Shown: positions 4,568 to 5,231 of the stretch, piece by piece
How positions within the stretch are numbered: position 1 is the first letter of the stretch
Layout of the letters: each line of letters opens with the position of its first letter
Position numbers and translations under genes: made by a program
DNA from: Eggerthellaceae bacterium
GTDB lineage: Bacteria; Actinomycetota; Coriobacteriia; Coriobacteriales; Eggerthellaceae
NCBI GenBank assembly: GCA_017533165.1
Contig: JAFXIM010000126.1
Coordinates: 1-5,231 of the forward strand
Direction of reading: 5' to 3'
DNA length: 5,231 nt
The notes under the pieces: model-generated
The model's database searches: none
Told to the model about the DNA's origin: nothing
The model's input: the letters and a program-made list of their open reading frames with translations, nothing else

Positions 4568-5231
4568 CTAGTGCTTCGGCATGAGCCAGACAAGCCACGC
4601 CGCAGCGTCTTCCGCGCGCACGTCTATGAGGCGAATCGTAGTTCCACCGACGCCTGCCGCAGTGCGGGCATGAATGGTGGCGGTCTTCGCGCGACGCTGC
4701 AGGGGGTTTGCCTTAGTGAATCCGTACTGCACCTTCTGACGCGCGAAGCTCACGGTTTCACGCGAAAGTCCGCCGTTGCTCACCTGCATGAAGCGGCGGT
4801 TCACCGCAAAGCTCGACTCGCGAGCCCAAAGAAGGGCGCCTGCCAAGTCAACGGCAAACAGCAAGACCGCCAAAACGTATACCGCAATCGCCGCCCTGTC
4901 TATGAGGGGAAGCATCGATGCCAGATCAGCACCCGCGTGGAATCCAATCAGGTGCAGGGCGGCCTGACCGAGCGCCACGAGGACGGCAAGCCAAAAGCCG
5001 AAACCCTGAATAACGCACCGTCTCACGATTGCGCGGCGTCGAGCGCTCGGCGCAAGGGGAATCGCATCGCGCGGCACATCGGAATATTCGGGAAGGATAC
5101 CCGCCAAAACCTCGGCAGCTTTGTCAACGCGAACGAAGGGGTGCAGCACAAGACCTTGCTGGGCTGGCTGGTTCGAGCCGTCAGAGCTTTCCGTGGCTGC
5201 GTCGATCTTGCCGATTGAGATCTCGCAATAA
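4568..5231 (-). CDS. Bacterial PH-domain (bPH2, YdbS/YdbT-type) membrane protein, 5' end outside window
   Basis: The frame is open to the right edge, so the visible 220 residues are the C-terminal part of a longer protein; the GTG at 5149 is an internal codon, since the reading continues upstream without a stop. Visible order: end of a preceding domain (ISIGKID...), a short acidic/Gln linker, LVLHPFVRVDKA, then two membrane helices (about 74-97 and 113-136) joined by a short loop, then a bPH2 domain (about 138-220) with the typical FAVNRRFMQVSNGGLSRETVSFARQKVQYGFTKANPLQRR pattern (two stretches, quoted in brief) and a closing AEDAAAWLVWLMP. YdbT-like proteins carry several such units; this looks like the last one. 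Function is unknown; members are thought to be membrane proteins linked to stress or secretion. No partner gene is visible in the window. Confidence 0.82.
   Translation of the reverse strand, partial: YCEISIGKIDAATESSDGSNQPAQQGLVLHPFVRVDKAAEVLAGILPEYSDVPRDAIPLAPSARRRAIVRRCVIQGFGFWLAVLVALGQAALHLIGFHAGADLASMLPLIDRAAIAVYVLAVLLFAVDLAGALLWARESSFAVNRRFMQVSNGGLSRETVSFARQKVQYGFTKANPLQRRAKTATIHARTAAGVGGTTIRLIDVRAEDAAAWLVWLMPKH

Noticed and set aside
4571..5218. 215-codon open frame on the plus strand
   Set aside because: Antisense to the PH-domain protein, basic and low in hydrophobic structure, with no ribosome site; a shadow.
1..5231. tRNA, rRNA, CRISPR, insertion-sequence or integron features
   Set aside because: No cloverleaf, no regularly spaced identical repeats, no transposase-like protein and no terminal inverted repeats with target duplications were seen; the hairpins at 3336-3734 do not match attC or CRISPR layout.

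Overview
The window is an ordinary-looking bacterial chromosomal segment of moderately high GC (roughly 55-60% by eye). All five supported genes, two of them cut by the window ends, lie on the minus strand. Gene order in the direction of transcription (right to left) is: the C-terminal part of a YdbS/YdbT-type bacterial PH-domain membrane protein; purC (SAICAR synthetase); a CorC/HlyC-type CBS-domain protein; a secreted lysozyme-like cell-wall hydrolase; and two tandem TrkA-type potassium-uptake regulators, the second running off the left edge. GTG and TTG starts, two separate ~220-aa TrkA proteins (as in actinobacterial ceoB/ceoC) and an Ala/Glu-rich exported hydrolase suggest an actinobacterium. 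My best guess is class Coriobacteriia, with modest confidence. No phage, transposon, CRISPR, tRNA or rRNA signal is visible.

Layout: 1-536 TrkA-like protein B (partial); 583-1242 TrkA-like protein A; 1354-2139 hydrolase, followed on its upstream side by an unusually readable control region (2140-2350) with a 17-bp-spaced sigma-70-type promoter and four GTTC boxes in two 11-bp-period pairs; 2508-3335 corC-like; 3336-3734 a 399-base gap without a gene but dense in hairpins, including two convincing intrinsic terminators on the minus strand; 3735-4421 purC; 4568-5231 PH-domain protein.

Functionally these look like separate housekeeping units rather than one operon. The two TrkA proteins are 46 bases apart and are surely co-transcribed; they would gate a TrkH-type K+ channel not seen here. 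The hydrolase has its own promoter. purC is closed off by a strong terminator. I see no novel multi-gene system. The parts most worth a second look are the hairpin-rich gap at 3336-3734, which may hide a small RNA, and the possible response-regulator operator upstream of the hydrolase promoter.
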